Part shown: piece by piece, positions 18,178 to 27,424 of the stretch
Numbering within the stretch: position 1 is the first letter of the stretch
Layout of the letters: each line of letters opens with the position of its first letter
Origin: JAJPKK01 sp963802745
GTDB taxonomy: Bacteria; Pseudomonadota; Alphaproteobacteria; Rhizobiales; Xanthobacteraceae
Direction of reading: 5' to 3'
NCBI GenBank assembly: GCA_963802745.1
Contig: CAWDKL010000042.1
Span: 39,275-103,274 of the forward strand
DNA: 64,000 nucleotides
Made by a program: the position numbers and the translations under genes
The notes under the pieces: generated by a model
The model's input: only the letters and a program-made list of their open reading frames with translations
The model's database searches: none
What the model was told of the DNA's origin: nothing

Positions 18178-19212
18178 TCACGCGGCCTTTTGCTTGGCGC
18201 TGATCAACTTCCGGTTGATCAAACTCTCGGCGATCTGGATCGCATTGAGAGCGGCGCCTTTGCGCAAATTGTCGGATACGCACCACAGCACCAGTCCGTT
18301 ATCGACCGTCGGGTCCTCGCGCACCCGGCTGATATAGGTGGCGTCCTCGCCGGCGCACTCGTAAGGCGTGACGTAGCCGCCGGCCTCATGCTTGTCGATG
18401 ACGAGGCAGCCGGGCGCCTGGCGCAGGATCGCGCGCGCCTCGTCGGCCGAGATCGGCCGCTCGAACTCGATGTTGACGGCCTCCGAATGGCCGATGAACA
18501 CCGGCACTCGTACGCAAGTGGCGACGACCTTGATGGCCGGATCGAGGATTTTCTTGGTCTCCACCACCATCTTCCACTCTTCTTTGGTGAAGCCGTCCTC
18601 CATGAACACGTCGATCTGCGGGATCAGATTGAAAGCAATTCGCTTGGGAAACTTTTTGGTCTCGACCTCGCCGACGGTGAACACAGCCTTGGTCTGGCTG
18701 AACAATTCGTCCATCGCTTCCTTGCCTGCGCCGGACACCGACTGATAGGTCGCGACGACCACCCGCGTAATCTTGGCATGATCGTGCAGCGGCTTGAGCG
18801 CGACCACCAGCTGGGCGGTCGAACAGTTCGGATTGGCGATGATGCCCTTGCGGCGAAACCCGACGAGGGCGTCGGCATTGACCTCCGGCACGATCAACGG
18901 CACGTCCGGGTCCATCCGCCAACATGACGAATTGTCGATCACCACGGCGACCTTCTCGGCAATCCGCGGCGACCACTCCTTTGATACCGTGGAACCGGCC
19001 GACATCAGGCAGATGTCCGTTTCGGAAAAATCGAAGTGGTCGAGCGCTTTGACCTTCAGGGTTTTATCGCCGTAAGATACCTCTACACCCATACTCTTGC
19101 GTGATGCCAGCGCCACGACCTCGTCGGCCGGGAATCCCCGCTCGGCGAGGATCTCCAGCATCTCGCGCCCGACATTGCCGGTCGCGCCCACGACGGCGAC
19201 GTTGAAACCCAT
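18178..19212 (-). CDS. asd: Aspartate-semialdehyde dehydrogenase
   Basis: A 344-residue enzyme reducing aspartyl phosphate to aspartate semialdehyde with NADPH in the lysine, threonine, methionine and diaminopimelate pathways. It has the N-terminal nucleotide-binding motif GATGNVGREMLEIL, the catalytic Cys130 in ANPNCSTAQLVVAL, and conserved C-terminal residues in VRVPVFIGHSEAVNIEFE. The length matches the family. The DedA gene lies 59 bases downstream on the same strand and may be co-transcribed. Confidence 0.95.
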   Translation of the reverse strand: MGFNVAVVGATGNVGREMLEILAERGFPADEVVALASRKSMGVEVSYGDKTLKVKALDHFDFSETDICLMSAGSTVSKEWSPRIAEKVAVVIDNSSCWRMDPDVPLIVPEVNADALVGFRRKGIIANPNCSTAQLVVALKPLHDHAKITRVVVATYQSVSGAGKEAMDELFSQTKAVFTVGEVETKKFPKRIAFNLIPQIDVFMEDGFTKEEWKMVVETKKILDPAIKVVATCVRVPVFIGHSEAVNIEFERPISADEARAILRQAPGCLVIDKHEAGGYVTPYECAGEDATYISRVREDPTVDNGLVLWCVSDNLRKGAALNAIQIAESLINRKLISAKQKAA

Positions 19213-19451
19213 CTCGAATCTCCAGCGCTTCTGGTCCGGTGCACCGCGAAAAGCGCGTGCAGACCACCGCTTCTAACGGCGAACCCCCGGCAGCACAACG
19301 GTTACTCTTGGATCGCTGTCGGCCGACAATTTGCTCGCGCGCGGATTTGCCGCAATGTGTTGCTTTCTTGCGCTATCGCCCGCAGGGGCGCCGGGATAAT
19401 GGTGTCACCAGTTCCAATGGCAATTGCCGGGATCACAACGCCGAGGCCTTC

Positions 19452-19769
19452 ATGTCCACGCAAAAGATCATCGCGGTCGCCGCCGTGGCGGCAGCCGCAA
19501 TCCTCACGATCGGGTCGGCTGCCGCCCAAAGTGCTGGCGAAGTCAAGCGCAAGGCGCAAGTCGCCGACGCGCGTCCGCCCGCCAAGGTAACGGTGCGCAA
19601 GCGGTCGTTCCTGGATCCCGGCACCGCCACCAAAACCGGCACCGAGCATTTCATGGATTACGCTCTGCCGCCGAGCGATCCGCTGGGCCGGTTCCAAAAC
19701 AATTACGGCATTACCTGGGAACGCTCGCCATTTCCGAGCTGCTTCGATCTCGCGGGATTTTGCCACTAG
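19452..19769 (+). CDS. Small secreted protein of unknown function
   Basis: A 105-residue protein with a clear signal peptide (MSTQKIIAVAAVAAAAILTI, cleavage after AAAQ). The mature part is basic and ends with a short Cys-containing segment (FPSCFDLAGFCH), a possible disulfide loop. ATG 19452 was chosen because the signal peptide begins there. The stop codon TAG at 19767-19769 lies at the start of a sequence resembling the IS630-type terminal repeat (TAGATCGCGTTCGGTCGAGG), so the natural end of the protein may have been replaced by an insertion. The family is not recognised. Confidence 0.6.
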   Translation: MSTQKIIAVAAVAAAAILTIGSAAAQSAGEVKRKAQVADARPPAKVTVRKRSFLDPGTATKTGTEHFMDYALPPSDPLGRFQNNYGITWERSPFPSCFDLAGFCH

Positions 19770-19863
19770 ATCGCGTTCGGTCGAGGTCGAATCACGGTCT
19801 TCCGCGTCATGCGGGTGCCTGGCGCGTGCATGCGCCTCGCGTCAGCCGAGCGATCAAAGCGGG

Positions 19864-19895
19864 ATGGCCGGGATGATCCCGGCCATCTGGTTTTT
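19864..19895. terminator. Rho-independent terminator between convergent genes
   Basis: A strong ten-pair palindrome ATGGCCGGGAT / ATCCCGGCCAT at 19864-19886 is followed by CTGGTTTTT. It lies between the small secreted protein gene (+) and the SMP-30-like gene (-), so it can serve both. The same stem also resembles the rhizobial extragenic palindrome. Confidence 0.55.
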
Positions 19896-19915
19896 GCGCG
19901 TATCGAAGGGTCAGC

Positions 19916-20932
19916 TCACCCCCCGATCGCCCCCTGGGCGCCGACATAGAGCGAATACAGCGAGTGGCTTGCCGCCATGAACAGGCGGTTGCGCTTGACC
20001 CCGCCGAAGCACAGGTTGGCGGAGCGTTCGGGGAGCGCGATCGAGCCGATCCGCTTGCCTTCCGGGTTGAACACCATGACGCCGTCGAGATTTGGCGCGG
20101 TGCCCCAGCCGCACCACAGATTGCCGTCGGTGTCGCAGCGGAAGCCGTCCGGGGTCTCCTCCGCCTCGCAGGTCACGAAGGCGCGTGAATTGGCCAGCTT
20201 GGTGCCGTTATCCACCACGTCGTAGACGCGGATCAGGCGCGGAACGTTGCTGAAGTCGACGATGTACATCTTGCGCTCGTCGGGGGAGAAGCACAGGCCG
20301 TTCGGGCGGATGTCGCCGACCACCACGGTGGCGCGGCCGGTCTGCGGGTCGAGGCGGTAGACGTTGGTGGGCAGTTCCTGCTGGGCCACATGGCCCTCGT
20401 AGTTGCCGGCGATGCCGGGAGTCGGGTCGGTGAACCAGATCGAGCCGTCGGATTTCACCACCACGTCGTTGGGCGAATTGAGCGGCTTGCCATCGAACTT
20501 GTCGATCAGCACCGTGATGGTGCCATCATATTCGGTGCGCGTCAGACGCCGAGCGTCGTGCTCGCAGGTGACGAGCCGGCCCTGGCGGTCGCGCGTATTA
20601 CCGTTGGAATAATTGGACGGCTTGCGAAACACCGAGGTGCGGCCGGTCTCCTCGTCCCAGCGCAGGATGCGGTTGTTGGGAATATCGCTCCACAGCACGC
20701 AGCGCCAGTCGCCCATCCATACCGGCCCTTCGCTCCACCGCGCACCGGTGAACAGGCGCTCCACGCCGGCGTTGAAGATCCGGTATTTGGCAAAGCTCGG
20801 ATCGAGGATTTTGATCGCCGGGTCCGGATAGCGCTCGCTCGGCTCCCAGCCGCCGAAGGTGACCTTCGGGGTCAGCGCGGCGGCGGCCACCGCGGCTCCA
20901 GCGCCGACGAGGTCGCGTCGTGACATCTGCAT
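19916..20932 (-). CDS. SMP-30/gluconolactonase-like protein, copy A
   Basis: A 338-residue six-bladed beta-propeller of the SMP-30/gluconolactonase/LRE type, probably a periplasmic lactonase. The N-terminus (MSRRDLVGAGAAVAAAA) has a twin-arginine-like signal. Metal and active-site positions are visible in ARWSEGPVWMGD (Glu), LNSPNDVVVKSDGSIWFTDP (Asn, Asp) and IRPNGLCFSPDE. I used ATG 20932, preceded by AGGAGA. A longer open frame to 21346 reads through the neighbouring copy in the wrong frame. It is a tandem duplicate of the gene at 21042-22055, with about four fifths of residues the same by eye. Confidence 0.85.
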   Translation of the reverse strand: MQMSRRDLVGAGAAVAAAALTPKVTFGGWEPSERYPDPAIKILDPSFAKYRIFNAGVERLFTGARWSEGPVWMGDWRCVLWSDIPNNRILRWDEETGRTSVFRKPSNYSNGNTRDRQGRLVTCEHDARRLTRTEYDGTITVLIDKFDGKPLNSPNDVVVKSDGSIWFTDPTPGIAGNYEGHVAQQELPTNVYRLDPQTGRATVVVGDIRPNGLCFSPDERKMYIVDFSNVPRLIRVYDVVDNGTKLANSRAFVTCEAEETPDGFRCDTDGNLWCGWGTAPNLDGVMVFNPEGKRIGSIALPERSANLCFGGVKRNRLFMAASHSLYSLYVGAQGAIGG

Positions 20933-21041
20933 GGGTGTTTCTCCTGACGGGCCAAGCCATGATCGTGAGCGACCATGCCGGCATCGATGTTTGAGTGGAA
21001 TCGCGCCCGGAATGCATCCGGACAGCCGCGTAAGGATGCGC

Positions 21042-22055
21042 TCAGCCCCCGATGGCTCCCTGGGCGCCGACATAAACCGCATAGAGCGCGTGGCTCGCCG
21101 CCATGAACAGGCGGTTGCGCTTGGCGCCGCCGAAGCACAGATTGGCGCAGCGCTCCGGCAGCGCGATCGAGCCGATTTTCTTGCCCTCCGGGTTGAACAC
21201 CACGACGCCGCCGCTGCCGTCGGCGACGCTCCAGCCGCACCACAAATTGCCGTCGGTATCGCAGCGGAACCCGTCCGCAACTTCGCCCGGCTGACCGGTG
21301 TAAAACACTTTGCCATCGGCCAGTCCGGTGCCGTCATTGACGACATCGTAGACCCGGATCATGGTAACAGCGCCGCTGCCATCGACGATGTACATCTTCT
21401 TCTCGTCGGGCGTAAAGCACAGGCCGTTCGGCCTGATGTCGCCGACAACCACGGCGGCGCGACCGGTTTGCGGATCGATGCGGTAGACGTTGGTCGGCAG
21501 TTCCTGCGGCGCCACGTGGCCCAGCACGTTGCCCAAAATGCCGAACGGCGGATCGGTGAACCAGATGCCGCCGTCGGATTTGACCACGACGTCGTTCGGC
21601 GAATTCAGCCGCTTGCCGTCGAACTTGTCGATCAGCACCGTAATGGTGCCGTCATGTTCGGTGCGGGTCACGCGCCGGGCATCGTGCTCGCAAGTGATGA
21701 GCCGGCCTTGGCGGTCGCGGGTATTGCCGTTGGAATAATTCGACGGCTGGCGGAACACCGAGGTGCGGCCGGTCTGCTCGTCCCAGCGCAGAATGCGGTC
21801 GTTGGGGATGTCGCTCCACAGCAGACAGCGGGCGTCGCCGAACCACACCGGCCCCTCGCCGAAGCGCGCGCCGTTGTAAAGGCGCTCGACGGTCGCCTGG
21901 GCGACGCGATACTTGGCGAAGCTCTGATCCAGGACCGTGATGGCCGGATCCGGATAGCGCGGGCTCGGGTCCCAATCGCCCAGCGAAACCTTCGGCGTCA
22001 GCATGGCCGCAATGGCGGCGCCGGCACCGACGACATCGCGTCGTGACATCTGCAT
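21042..22055 (-). CDS. SMP-30/gluconolactonase-like protein, copy B
   Basis: A 337-residue paralogue of the adjacent downstream gene, with the same twin-arginine-like start (MSRRDVVGAGAAIAAM) and propeller signatures (ARFGEGPVWFGD, LNSPNDVVVKSDGGIWFTDP, IRPNGLCFTPDE, DGFRCDTDGNLWCGW). The two copies also share upstream sequence around 22075-22130 and 20950-21000 (ATGATC..GAGCGA.CAT palindrome), so the duplication included the regulatory region. Members hydrolyse sugar lactones or related esters. The true substrate is unknown. The copies differ most at the end of blade 4, suggesting some specialisation. Confidence 0.85.
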   Translation of the reverse strand: MQMSRRDVVGAGAAIAAMLTPKVSLGDWDPSPRYPDPAITVLDQSFAKYRVAQATVERLYNGARFGEGPVWFGDARCLLWSDIPNDRILRWDEQTGRTSVFRQPSNYSNGNTRDRQGRLITCEHDARRVTRTEHDGTITVLIDKFDGKRLNSPNDVVVKSDGGIWFTDPPFGILGNVLGHVAPQELPTNVYRIDPQTGRAAVVVGDIRPNGLCFTPDEKKMYIVDGSGAVTMIRVYDVVNDGTGLADGKVFYTGQPGEVADGFRCDTDGNLWCGWSVADGSGGVVVFNPEGKKIGSIALPERCANLCFGGAKRNRLFMAASHALYAVYVGAQGAIGG

Positions 22056-22237
22056 GGGTGTTCCTCCTGATCGGACAAGGCATGATCTTGAGCGATCATG
22101 TTGGGCGCCATGTTAGAGCGGAATGACGTGAGATGAAATTGCGTCATGGTGCGCTGGGAGCGCGGGCGTCCCGCCCGTCCATTATGTCATTCCGGGGCGC
22201 TACGGGTGGCGGGCCGGAATGACGATCTCCGCCCCGC

Positions 22238-23212
22238 CTATTCCGCCGCTATCCCGGTGGCGCGGATGAGCCGCCCCCAGGTATCGATCTGGCGCTGCAG
22301 AAACTCTCCCGCGTCCGCGAAGGTGCCCACATAGGGCTCGTAGCCGAGCCCGCGCAGGCGCTTGTCCACGCCCGGCTTGGCGACGATGCGGTTCACTGCC
22401 GCGTTCAGCTTCACGAGAATGTCGGCCGGCGTCCGTGCCGGCGCCAAAATGCCGATCCAGCCGTTGATGCCGAGGCCCGGCAGGCCGAGTTCGTCCAGCG
22501 TCGGCACGTCGGGTAGCGACGAGGCCCGCCGCGGGCCGGTGACGGCGAGCGCCCGCACCGCCCCCTGGTCGATCTGCGGGTGTACCTCGGCGACCGGCGC
22601 GGTGAGGATATCGATGTGCTTGCCGAGTAGCGCGTTGAGGGCCGGCGCGCCGCTCTGGAACGGCACCCCGGTGGCGTTCGCCTTGGCCATGACCTTGAAC
22701 ACGTATTCGGCGCCGATGCGGGCCGACGAGCCGCCGAAGCCGTAGGTGAAGCGCGCCGTCTTCCCGGCCTGGAGGAACTCGCTGAGGCTACGCGCCGGAT
22801 TGGCGGCGCTGACCGCGAGCGCCATGCTGTCGATCGCTACAAACACCACCGGCCGCAGATCCTGGTTGGCGTACCCGGCGTTGCGGTAGAGCGTTTGGTT
22901 GATGGCGTAGCTGTTGCCTGTGAACAGTAGCGTATAACCATCCGGCACCGCGCCCGCGACCGCCTTGGCGGCGATGTTGGAGGCCGCGCCGGGGCGGTTT
23001 TCGATCACGACCGGAAAGCCCTGCTCGTTGAGTTCCTGCGCCACCACCCGCGCAAACGTGTCGATCCCGCCGCCCGGTGCGAAGCCGACGATGAACGTGA
23101 TGGTGCGGGTGGGGTAGTCGGGCGCCTGGGCGTGCGCCGGCGGCGCAAAGGTGCCGAACGTGAACGTCGCTCCAAGAGCCGCAACGGTGAGAGCCGCCGA
23201 ATGGAAACGCAT
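22238..23212 (-). CDS. Bug-family tripartite tricarboxylate transporter receptor
   Basis: A 324-residue periplasmic solute-binding protein of the TctC/Bug family. It has a signal peptide (to about residue 28, ending APPAHAQA), then the family motifs PTRTITFIVGFAPGGGIDTFAR and VVIENRPGAASNIAAKAVA, which form the carboxylate-binding pocket. ATG 23212 has a GGGAGG site upstream on its strand. No TctA/TctB membrane subunits are encoded nearby, as is common for orphan Bug receptors. It follows the two-subunit TPP decarboxylase genes, so the bound ligand may be related to their 2-oxoacid substrate. Confidence 0.9.
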   Translation of the reverse strand: MRFHSAALTVAALGATFTFGTFAPPAHAQAPDYPTRTITFIVGFAPGGGIDTFARVVAQELNEQGFPVVIENRPGAASNIAAKAVAGAVPDGYTLLFTGNSYAINQTLYRNAGYANQDLRPVVFVAIDSMALAVSAANPARSLSEFLQAGKTARFTYGFGGSSARIGAEYVFKVMAKANATGVPFQSGAPALNALLGKHIDILTAPVAEVHPQIDQGAVRALAVTGPRRASSLPDVPTLDELGLPGLGINGWIGILAPARTPADILVKLNAAVNRIVAKPGVDKRLRGLGYEPYVGTFADAGEFLQRQIDTWGRLIRATGIAAE

Positions 23213-23228
23213 GCTGTCCTCCCGCAAA

Positions 23229-23811
23229 TTACCTCTCCGCCAGCGCGTCCCTGAACGCTTGGCGCACATGCGGGTCCGTGCAGGCGCGCATAATCGCGCT
23301 CCTGCGGGCCGCTCGATACAATCTTGAGATCGGCAAACACCGGCCCTGACTCGGACAGCAGTGCGCCGATCTGCTGCTCGAAATTCTTCAATTCGGAAAA
23401 CCGGTGCACGGCGCGGTAACCGGCCGCACGCGCAAATCCGGCGAAATCGACGCGGTCGCGGCCCGGAATCGGGTGGCCGCCATTCGCCTCATAGGTCCCG
23501 TTCTCGCAGACGAAATGGTAGAGATTGGGCGGCGCCGCCTCCGCGATCGTCACCAGCGTGCCGAGGTTCATCAGCAGGCTGCCGTCGCCGTCGAGCACGA
23601 TGACGCGCCGGTCCGGCCGCCCCAAAGCGAGGCCGAGTGCATGGGATGACGCCAGACCCATCGCACCGTGGGATAGGTAATTGAGCGGGTGCGGGCGGAT
23701 GTCGATCCAGTCGAAGGCGGTGGAATAGACCGGCAGCACGATGTCGGTGCCGGTCACGTGGCGCGCCAAAACCTTTAGGCAATCGTCGCGTTTCATCGCC
23801 GGTGCGTTCAT
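23229..23811 (-). pseudogene. TPP-dependent decarboxylase, C-terminal (PP-domain) subunit, frameshifted near its end
   Basis: Subunit carrying the thiamine pyrophosphate-binding domain, resembling sulfopyruvate/phosphonopyruvate decarboxylase beta chains. It has the TPP motif GDGSLLMNLGTLVTIAE...NLYHFVCENGTYEANGG and the substrate-side HGAMGLASSHALGLALG. It starts at ATG 23811 inside the stop of the PYR-domain subunit (ATGA overlap). Near 23285-23295 the frame breaks: the natural-looking ending DPHVRQAFRDALAER with stop at 23229 is in the next frame, requiring removal of one base. Without correction the frame runs on to 23005 inside the receptor gene. Only the last 20 or so residues are affected. 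Confidence 0.7.
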
Positions 23812-24341
23812 GACGGTCTCCTGCCGATGAGGAGCACGACCGGCCGGCTCTGCGCATAGGCGGCGTCGATCGCCGGCCCGATCTTGGCCACGTCGGCCTC
23901 CCCCTCGATCTCGTGGTAGGCGATACCCATGGCGTCGAGGATCGGTTCGACGATGCGCACGCCGTAGCGTTTCGACTGCATCGGCGGCACGCCGGGCTCC
24001 TTTTCCAACAGGCCGACCATCATGCAGATCGGCAGGCCGTATTCCACCGCGACGCCGCGCACCGCATTGATGGAATCCAACAGGCCGGTCTGCTGGATCA
24101 GCAGCAGCGCCCGTTTGCCGGTGTATGAAAGCCCGGCGCAGATAGCGACGCCTTCGTCCTCCTTGCACACCCGCACGAGGCGTGGCGCGGTCCCCTCCGC
24201 GAGCGGTCGCAGCAGGCCTTCGCTGGTGGTGATGTCCGGAACCGATATGACAAACTCGATCCCGCTTGCCGCGATCTGCGCAATGATGCTGTGCCCGTTC
24301 AGGACGTCGTCCGGTCGGCCGCTCGCGGCTCTTTGCTGCAT
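23808..24341 (-). CDS. TPP-dependent decarboxylase, N-terminal (PYR-domain) subunit
   Basis: A 177-residue PYR domain of a split thiamine-pyrophosphate decarboxylase, like the alpha chain of sulfopyruvate decarboxylase. It contains the activating glutamate in VRVCKEDEGVAICAGLSYTG, the core helix LLIQQTGLLDSINAVRGVAVEY and an ending VLLIGRRP typical of the family. It is translationally coupled to the PP-domain subunit. The pair decarboxylates a small 2-oxoacid (sulfo-, phosphono- or plain). The flanking Bug receptors suggest an imported carboxylate, but the substrate cannot be fixed from sequence. Confidence 0.85.
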   Translation of the reverse strand: MQQRAASGRPDDVLNGHSIIAQIAASGIEFVISVPDITTSEGLLRPLAEGTAPRLVRVCKEDEGVAICAGLSYTGKRALLLIQQTGLLDSINAVRGVAVEYGLPICMMVGLLEKEPGVPPMQSKRYGVRIVEPILDAMGIAYHEIEGEADVAKIGPAIDAAYAQSRPVVLLIGRRPS

Positions 24342-24457
24342 GGCGTGTCCTTGCCCGATGCTGGGTACGCCGGCTTGGTCGCCGGTTTGCCGAAGATCGC
24401 CACGCTATAGCATATCCCGGTGGGATATCGAGTTCCGGGAAAGCGGTGCAGCCCTGG

Positions 24458-25465
24458 CTATTCGGCACCGATGTGGGCCGCAGCCACGATCCCGGCCCAT
24501 TTGCGGGTCTCGGCCGCGAAGAACGCCGCGAATTCCTGCGGCGTGCCGGATGACGGTGCCATGCCCAGTTCTGCGAACCGAGCCTGCATATCGGCGGCGG
24601 CGACGCTGGCGTTGATGGCGGCGTTGAGCCGCGTCACGATTGCGGGCGGCGTACCGATGGGCGCGACGACGCCTTCGAAGCTCGTCACCATGAAACCGTC
24701 AACGCCTTCCTCCATCATGGTCGGAACGTCGGGCACCGGGGCAAACCGCTGCGCCGCCGTCACCGCCAGCGCGCGCAACCGGCCCTGCCGCACCAGCGGC
24801 AGCACCCCCTCAATTGCCCCGAATACGATCGACACTTGGCCGGAAACGACCCCCGTCAAGGCCTCCGGCAGGCCCTTATAGGGCACGTGCACGATGTCGA
24901 TACCGGTCTTGGCTTTAAACCATTCGGCACTCAGATGCGTGGCGCTGCCATAGCCCGAAGAGCCGAAATTGAGCGCGCCCGGGCGCGCCTTGGCGAGCGC
25001 TACCAATTGGCCGACATGGTGCACCGGCAAGGCCGGGTCGATCACCAGCAGTTCCGGGCTGTCCGAGACTTTGGCCACCGGGACGAAGCTTTTGGCCGGA
25101 TCGTAGTCGCGGTTCCGATTCACCGCCGGAAGCACCGCGAGCGTGCTGATATTGCCGAATAGCAGCGTGTAGCCATCCGGTTCGGCGGCGGCGACCGCCT
25201 TCGCACCGATGACGCCGCCACCGCCGGCCCGGTTCTCGATGACGACGCTCTGCCCGAGCAGCGGCGCCATGCGCTGCGCCACCAGCCGCGCCACCAGATC
25301 GACCGGCCCGCCGGGGGAGAACGGCACCACGATCTTGATCAAGCGGCTCGGATAGGACTGCGCGTTCGCCGGGCCGGCCATGATGGCCGCAGCCGCGGCA
25401 AGGAGCGCCAGCGTGGTGATCCGTCCGTTGGCGCGCGGGGACGGCGATGCGTCATGCGTTTGCAT
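24458..25465 (-). CDS. Bug-family tripartite tricarboxylate transporter receptor
   Basis: A periplasmic Bug receptor of about 335 residues, with a basic start, the hydrophobic ITTLALLAAAAAIMAGPANA signal and the mature family motifs SRLIKIVVPFSPGGPVDLVARL, VIENRAGGGGVIGAKAVAAA and DGYTLLFGN. The start is uncertain. ATG 25465 gives a conventional signal peptide, while the frame stays open to TTG 25567. It is the first gene of the cluster that includes the TPP decarboxylase and the receptor at 22238 on the same strand. Confidence 0.88.
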   Translation of the reverse strand: MQTHDASPSPRANGRITTLALLAAAAAIMAGPANAQSYPSRLIKIVVPFSPGGPVDLVARLVAQRMAPLLGQSVVIENRAGGGGVIGAKAVAAAEPDGYTLLFGNISTLAVLPAVNRNRDYDPAKSFVPVAKVSDSPELLVIDPALPVHHVGQLVALAKARPGALNFGSSGYGSATHLSAEWFKAKTGIDIVHVPYKGLPEALTGVVSGQVSIVFGAIEGVLPLVRQGRLRALAVTAAQRFAPVPDVPTMMEEGVDGFMVTSFEGVVAPIGTPPAIVTRLNAAINASVAAADMQARFAELGMAPSSGTPQEFAAFFAAETRKWAGIVAAAHIGAE

Positions 25466-25610
25466 GCGGCGAGGCTGGCACCTGCGGCAGCCATTGTCTA
25501 TCCGCATTCTCTGGGAGCGCGCCGGCCGCAAAGACGCCATCCGCCAATGGCCTCGAACTCGGTGCAACGGCGACCGGCGGCTTGCGGCCTAATCTATTGC
25601 TCGCGAGCGC

Positions 25611-27224
25611 TCACTCCGCCGCAATCCGCACCTCCGGCGCCGCCGCGCGCACATCGGCATCGACGTGGCTCTCGAAGGGAACAAAATTCTTCTGGAACAT
25701 GGCGACCAGGCCGCGGGCGGTGTCGTCGAACTCGGCCTTGTTCTGCCAGGTCTTGTGCGGATAGAGCAAATGCGGCTCGACACCGGCGAGCTGGGTCGGC
25801 ACCGCAAAGCCGAAATACGGGTCGGTGCGGAATTTGGCGTTGCGCAGCGAGCCGTCGAGCGCGGCGGTGAGCAGCGTGCGCGTTACCTTGATGGGCATGC
25901 GGCGGCCGACGCCGTATTTGCCGCCAGTCCAGCCGGTGTTGACCAACCAGCAATCGACCCCGTGGGCGCCGATCAACTCGCGCAGCAGGTTGCCGTAAAC
26001 GGACGGATGGCGCGGCAGGAACGGCGCCCCGAAGCAGGTGGAGAATTCGGGCTCGACCCCGACCAGGCCCTTCTCGGTGCCGGCGACCTTGGCGGTGTAG
26101 CCGGACAGGAAATGATACATCGCCTGGGCCGGCGTGAGTTTCGCGATCGGCGGCATCACCCCGTAGGCATCCGCGGTCAAAAACACGATGTTCTTCGGCA
26201 TGCCGGCGCGGCCGGTGGGCGAGGCATTGGGGATATAATCGAGCGGGTAGGCCGAACGGGTGTTTTCGGTTTTGCTATCATTGTCGAAATCGCAAACGCG
26301 GGTTTCGGGATCGAATACAACGTTTTCCAGGATGGTGCCGAACCGCAGCGTCGCCGCATAGATTTCCGGCTCGGCTTCGCGCGACAGCTTGATGCACTTG
26401 GCGTAGCAGCCGCCCTCGAAGTTGAACACGCCCTGCGGACCCCAGCCATGTTCGTCGTCGCCGATGAGGGTGCGGTTCGGGTCGGCCGACAGGGTCGTCT
26501 TGCCGGTGCCGGACAGCCCAAAGAACACCGCAGCGTCGCCCGCCGGTCCGACATTGGCCGAGCAATGCATCGGCATCACGCTCTCGGCCGGCAGATAATA
26601 GTTTAGGGTCGTGAATACCGATTTCTTCATCTCGCCGGCATAATAGCTGCCGCCGATCAGGATGATGCGCTTGGTGAAATTGATCGCCACCACGGTCTCG
26701 CTGCGCACGCCGTGGCGGTTCGGATCGGCCTTGAAAGACGGCAGGCACAGGATGGTGAAATCGGGAACATAATGGCTTAGTTCTCCGCGGTCGGGCCGGA
26801 TCAGCAGGGTGCGAATGAACAGCGAGTGCCAGGCCAATTCGGTAAATACACGGGCTTTGATACGGTATTTCGGGTCGGCGCCGCCGTAAAGGTCCTGGAC
26901 ATAGAGTTGCCGGCCCTGGGCGTAATCAAGAAAGTCTTGATGCAGGAGATCGAATTGCGCCGGTGTCAGCTTGCCGTTCTTTTCCCACCAAATGGTCTTT
27001 TCGGTGTGCTCGTCGCAGACGACGAATTTATCTTTGGGGCTGCGGCCGGTGTGGATGCCGGTTTCGGCGCACAGCGCCCCACCCTCGACCAGCTGGGCTT
27101 CATGGTTCGCGAGCGCGTGCTCGTAAAGCGATGGCGCGGTCAAGTTCCAATGGACGGCCGCAAGGTCCTTAAAGCCGAATTTGTCGGCACCATGAGCGCT
27201 ATTTCGTAAGCCAGTTTCTTTCAC
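25611..27224 (-). CDS. pckA: Phosphoenolpyruvate carboxykinase (ATP)
   Basis: A 537-residue cytosolic enzyme converting oxaloacetate and ATP to PEP, the entry to gluconeogenesis. It contains the substrate motif HTGRSPKDKFVV, the kinase-1a P-loop in FFGLSGTGKTTLSADPNR, the kinase-2 GDDEHGWG and the adenine-binding region near NTGWTGGKYGVGRRM. The length and ATP-type motif set are standard. Monocistronic, with 200 bases upstream carrying its promoter. It fits a lifestyle on organic acids, as do the receptor genes around it. Confidence 0.95.
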   Translation of the reverse strand: MKETGLRNSAHGADKFGFKDLAAVHWNLTAPSLYEHALANHEAQLVEGGALCAETGIHTGRSPKDKFVVCDEHTEKTIWWEKNGKLTPAQFDLLHQDFLDYAQGRQLYVQDLYGGADPKYRIKARVFTELAWHSLFIRTLLIRPDRGELSHYVPDFTILCLPSFKADPNRHGVRSETVVAINFTKRIILIGGSYYAGEMKKSVFTTLNYYLPAESVMPMHCSANVGPAGDAAVFFGLSGTGKTTLSADPNRTLIGDDEHGWGPQGVFNFEGGCYAKCIKLSREAEPEIYAATLRFGTILENVVFDPETRVCDFDNDSKTENTRSAYPLDYIPNASPTGRAGMPKNIVFLTADAYGVMPPIAKLTPAQAMYHFLSGYTAKVAGTEKGLVGVEPEFSTCFGAPFLPRHPSVYGNLLRELIGAHGVDCWLVNTGWTGGKYGVGRRMPIKVTRTLLTAALDGSLRNAKFRTDPYFGFAVPTQLAGVEPHLLYPHKTWQNKAEFDDTARGLVAMFQKNFVPFESHVDADVRAAAPEVRIAAE

Positions 27225-27424
27225 GGCAGACCTCCGCAGGCAAATTGGTGAACCGACGCCAAGCCGTTGCGACGGAAGCTCTGTGGGTCACGCGGTCGCA
27301 TGGTAGGCCATAGATCCGATAGGGGGCGGCGCACCTCATAGCGTTCCACGACCTTCCTGCCAAGATGCAAGGGAGGTGAAAAAGCGCATGGCTGGGTTTC
27401 GAACCGTGCGTGCCCGCGTGGCGG

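Noticed and set aside
20933..21346. N-terminal extension of SMP-30 copy A
   Set aside because: It translates the end of copy B in the wrong frame; signal peptide and ribosome site fix the start at 20932.
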